A stretch of DNA of 7,580 nt, from NCBI GenBank assembly GCA_000416005.1, contig KE356562.1:700927-708506 (forward strand), in the 5' to 3' direction. The notes beneath the pieces are model-generated. The model was given only the letters and a program-made list of their open reading frames with translations. It searched no databases and was not told where the DNA came from. Every line of letters starts with the position of its first letter. The stretch's first letter is position 1. The position numbers and the translations under genes were made by a program. Below, piece by piece: positions 6,201-7,580 of the stretch. Origin of the DNA: Haloquadratum sp. J07HQX50 (GTDB taxonomy: Archaea > Halobacteriota > Halobacteria > Halobacteriales > Haloferacaceae).

Positions 6201-7370
6201 TGTTGGGGGATTCTGAGCTATCTGTCTGCAAACGTTCACATCTGCGTTCATCGTCGTCTCGCACAACTCACAGACGTACAGTCCACGTTCCACGCGGTTA
6301 CTCTCTCGAATCTGTCTGCAACACGAACACGTCTTCGAGGGAATTTCTTCGTCCACCTGATCAACAACGATACCGTGTTCCTCGGCGTTGTATTCGAGCA
6401 TTCGAGTGAACCGGGCAGACTCCCACCCCTGCGACTTCTTGTTCCGTGATTGACCCCAGTTCCGCGAGTCACCGTTCTCATCTCCGTGGATGTTGCTGGG
6501 GTCGCTAACTGCAATCTGAGCCACGCCTTCTTTGACACACCACTGGACGACGTGCTTTGAGAGAGTATGGAGAAAGTGGTCTTTAGGCCGAGAAAGTTTC
6601 CGACGAGCTTTCCGCCCACGCTTCCAGGAGCTGTTTTCGCCTTCGGTCTGGTACTCCTCGCGGGTGAGGTAGTGCTTGTTTTGTTTCGGCACGTACTCTG
6701 GATACAGTTCGTGCGCGCCATCCTCGTAGCTGATGGCAAGATAGTTGCTATTGCCGAGATCGATACCTGCCGTCTTGTCGTCCTGCGCGTCGGGAATCTC
6801 TTTCTGGCAGACGAGGTGGAGTTCCCATTCGTCGCCATTCCAGACAGCACGCACCTGCTGGATGTTCTCACCTTCTACATTGGGGGGCGTCTCATATTCC
6901 ACGAAGATGAAGTCTGAGCCCCCGTCTTTCAGGTTCAGGTTCAGGTTCAGGTTCCAGCCTTTCGAGAGGCGACCCTGCCCGTGCTTTGTGTCGTGTTTGA
7001 TGCCTTTTTGTTTCCACGTCACGGTTAAGCGTGGGTGGTCCTCGTCACGTTTTCGGTAGCCCGGTGGGTTCGCGTTGTCGTCGGAGTCGTACCAACCGCT
7101 GAACGCCTCAGCAAGTTCTTCGAGAACTCGCTGACTTGACTGAGAATGCAGGTCACTGTCGCGTTCGTGGTGTTTTAATTCCGATTTTACTTCGGCTTCG
7201 CCGGGTATTTGATCGTCTTCGTCCCACTGTTGCTGGATGTAGTAGCGTCCGATGTTCCACAGTTTCGAGACAGAAAACCTGCAGTCGCTGAGGTCGTCAC
7301 GAACCTGTTCGTGGTTCGTGATGCATGCGACGTAGCTGCGGGTCATCTCCAGCATTGTTCTGCGGTACAT
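6069..7370 (-). CDS. tnpB: TnpB, IS1341-type RNA-guided nuclease family, RuvC-II atypical
   Basis: This 433-residue protein has the TnpB layout: an N-terminal helical and beta region (1-195), then a RuvC-like nuclease split by a zinc ribbon. RuvC-I is AGIDLGNSNYLAI with Asp204. The zinc ribbon is CSCC (348-351) plus CELC (367-370). RuvC-III is MNADVN with Asp377. RuvC-II is expected near IAVSDPSNI (286-294), but Ser289 and Asp290 stand where TnpB nucleases usually have a Glu-Asp pair, and Pro291 replaces the common Leu. After MNADVN the text goes straight to VCRQI, apparently a few residues shorter than relatives I recall (GAVNIRRKI). The C-terminal phrase MSNGWLAQPGVFL is typical of haloarchaeal members. 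Residues 140-148 contain (LN)4 from a hexamer repeat in the DNA. ATG 7370 is used here; Met6 (7355) is a plausible alternative start. The gene may be decaying or catalytically inactive. Confidence 0.88.
   Translation of the reverse strand: MYRRTMLEMTRSYVACITNHEQVRDDLSDCRFSVSKLWNIGRYYIQQQWDEDDQIPGEAEVKSELKHHERDSDLHSQSSQRVLEELAEAFSGWYDSDDNANPPGYRKRDEDHPRLTVTWKQKGIKHDTKHGQGRLSKGWNLNLNLNLKDGGSDFIFVEYETPPNVEGENIQQVRAVWNGDEWELHLVCQKEIPDAQDDKTAGIDLGNSNYLAISYEDGAHELYPEYVPKQNKHYLTREEYQTEGENSSWKRGRKARRKLSRPKDHFLHTLSKHVVQWCVKEGVAQIAVSDPSNIHGDENGDSRNWGQSRNKKSQGWESARFTRMLEYNAEEHGIVVDQVDEEIPSKTCSCCRQIRESNRVERGLYVCELCETTMNADVNVCRQIAQNPPTGHMSNGWLAQPGVFLCDRESGQFTPRKRGDCKPSYPNARESHP
6931..6954. repeat. tnpB: Tandem hexamer repeat (AGGTTC)4 inside tnpB
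   Basis: Four exact copies of AGGTTC lie in tandem on the plus strand and encode alternating Asn-Leu in TnpB around residues 140-147. Because the unit is six bases, gain or loss of a copy keeps the reading frame. Relatives as I recall them have a shorter NLK segment here, so slippage expansion is likely. Confidence 0.85.
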
Positions 7371-7382
7371 AATACGTTATGT
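7367..7382. repeat. Inverted repeat overlapping the tnpB start codon
   Basis: ACATAA (7367-7372), spacer TACG, TTATGT (7377-7382) is a perfect 6-bp inverted repeat whose inner arm contains the tnpB start codon at 7370-7368. It could be the left-end hairpin of the element, or it could mask the start codon in the mRNA. A short AT-rich stem like this can also occur by chance. Confidence 0.4.
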
Positions 7383-7503
7383 GACGAATCAACTTAGAGA
7401 CTGTGTTTAATATCAAATATCCAGCTGAGCGTTCGAGTGTGGTGAGTTTCCCAGCTGTCAGCTTCCACGACTCAAGCTGTGTGTTTCTGCCTTGCACGTG
7501 TTC
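7383..7503. other. Upstream region of the IS element, no gene seen
   Basis: No gene is supported here. The minus strand contains an AT-rich stretch (ATATTTGATATTAAAC, about 7404-7419) that could serve as a TATA region for tnpB. Three AGCTG boxes occur near 7422, 7452 and 7474. The left end of the mobile element probably lies in this stretch, but I cannot place it. Confidence 0.3.
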
Positions 7504-7580
7504 TCAGTTCTGGACGTCTCTGCAGGTGAGTGCGATATGCTGGTTTAGCTGTTCAGATACTGATAGTGAGTCGAGATCAC
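7504..7580 (-). CDS. Possible C-terminal end of an unidentified gene
   Basis: One minus-strand frame enters from the right edge and ends with TGA at 7506-7504, giving 24 residues that begin DLDSLSVSEQLNQHIA. The acidic, helical look is compatible with a haloarchaeal protein tail, but so short a piece can be open by chance. A plus-strand frame across the same bases is also open. No family can be assigned. Confidence 0.25.
   Translation of the reverse strand, partial: DLDSLSVSEQLNQHIALTCRDVQN

Larger units (their letters stand above)
6044..7400 (-). mobile_element. IS1341-type (IS200/IS605 superfamily) element with tnpB only
   Basis: A single tnpB gene on the minus strand ends in a right-end hairpin, and no tnpA-like Y1 transposase gene is visible. 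This is the layout of IS1341-type elements, which are frequent in haloarchaea. The right end probably lies at one of the TCAA motifs at 6053-6050 or 6047-6044. The left end is uncertain and is probably near the small hairpin around 7366-7383 or somewhat further upstream. Such elements make no inverted terminal repeats or target duplications, so the limits cannot be fixed from this copy alone. The interior is more GC-rich than the flanks, consistent with transfer. Without tnpA it could move only with help in trans. Confidence 0.75.

Noticed and set aside
6248..6871. 207-residue minus-strand frame inside tnpB
   Set aside because: It is a shadow of tnpB: low complexity in Ser, Thr and Arg with no motifs, whereas the tnpB frame has clear RuvC and zinc ribbon motifs.
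6931..6954. Hexamer repeat as a CRISPR-like array
   Set aside because: The units are six bases in direct tandem with no spacers, so this is a microsatellite.
7297..7497. 66-residue minus-strand frame crossing the tnpB start
   Set aside because: Its C-terminal third overlaps tnpB in another frame, and it has no motifs or ribosome site.
1..7580. tRNA, rRNA or CRISPR array
   Set aside because: Reading both strands by eye I saw no cloverleaf-like tRNA sequence, no rRNA segment and no spaced repeat array. A tRNA scan would be needed to be certain.

Overview
The window looks like chromosomal DNA from an extremely halophilic archaeon. The predicted proteins are rich in Asp and Glu. Several belong to families I associate with haloarchaea: a PilB-clade ATPase, a DUF4013 membrane protein, and the ISH-type IS1341 TnpB. 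Upstream regions show few strong Shine-Dalgarno sites. Base composition is moderate rather than very GC-rich, which would suit a lower-GC genus such as Haloquadratum. That genus call is an inference from composition and gene style, not a database result.

Layout from left to right. Positions 1-407 (minus) hold the N-terminal part of a type II/IV secretion membrane platform protein (PilC/TadC/FlaJ type) that runs off the left edge. Directly upstream, in the same reading frame and 9 bases away, is its partner ATPase (PilB/VirB11-like, 417-2636, minus). Together they form the motor of a type IV pilus-like machine, preceded by a putative promoter and a perfect 8-bp inverted repeat. Positions 2637-3210 contain no convincing gene. 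A small CDGSH iron-sulfur protein follows (3211-3450, minus). Positions 3451-4176 look like degenerate, frame-broken sequence. A DUF4013 membrane protein (4177-4857, plus) converges on a MalK/UgpC-type ABC transporter ATPase (4875-6023, minus), with a compact hairpin between the two stop codons.

Upstream of the ABC gene lies a single-gene IS1341-type transposon remnant or element, about 6050-7400, encoding TnpB on the minus strand. Its right-end hairpin is about 36 bases from the ABC start codon, so the element now supplies the upstream context of the transporter gene. A putative omega RNA from its 3' end would carry the ABC leader as guide. Positions 7504-7580 may hold the last codons of another minus-strand gene.

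The most interesting point is the TnpB. It keeps the RuvC-I and RuvC-III aspartates and the zinc ribbon, but the RuvC-II segment reads AVSDPSNI with no glutamate where TnpB nucleases normally have one. It sits in tandem with an ABC transporter ATPase gene. This may be ordinary decay of a transposon gene. It could also parallel the nuclease-dead TnpB-like regulators (TldR) reported beside bacterial transporter genes. The sequence alone does not decide between these.
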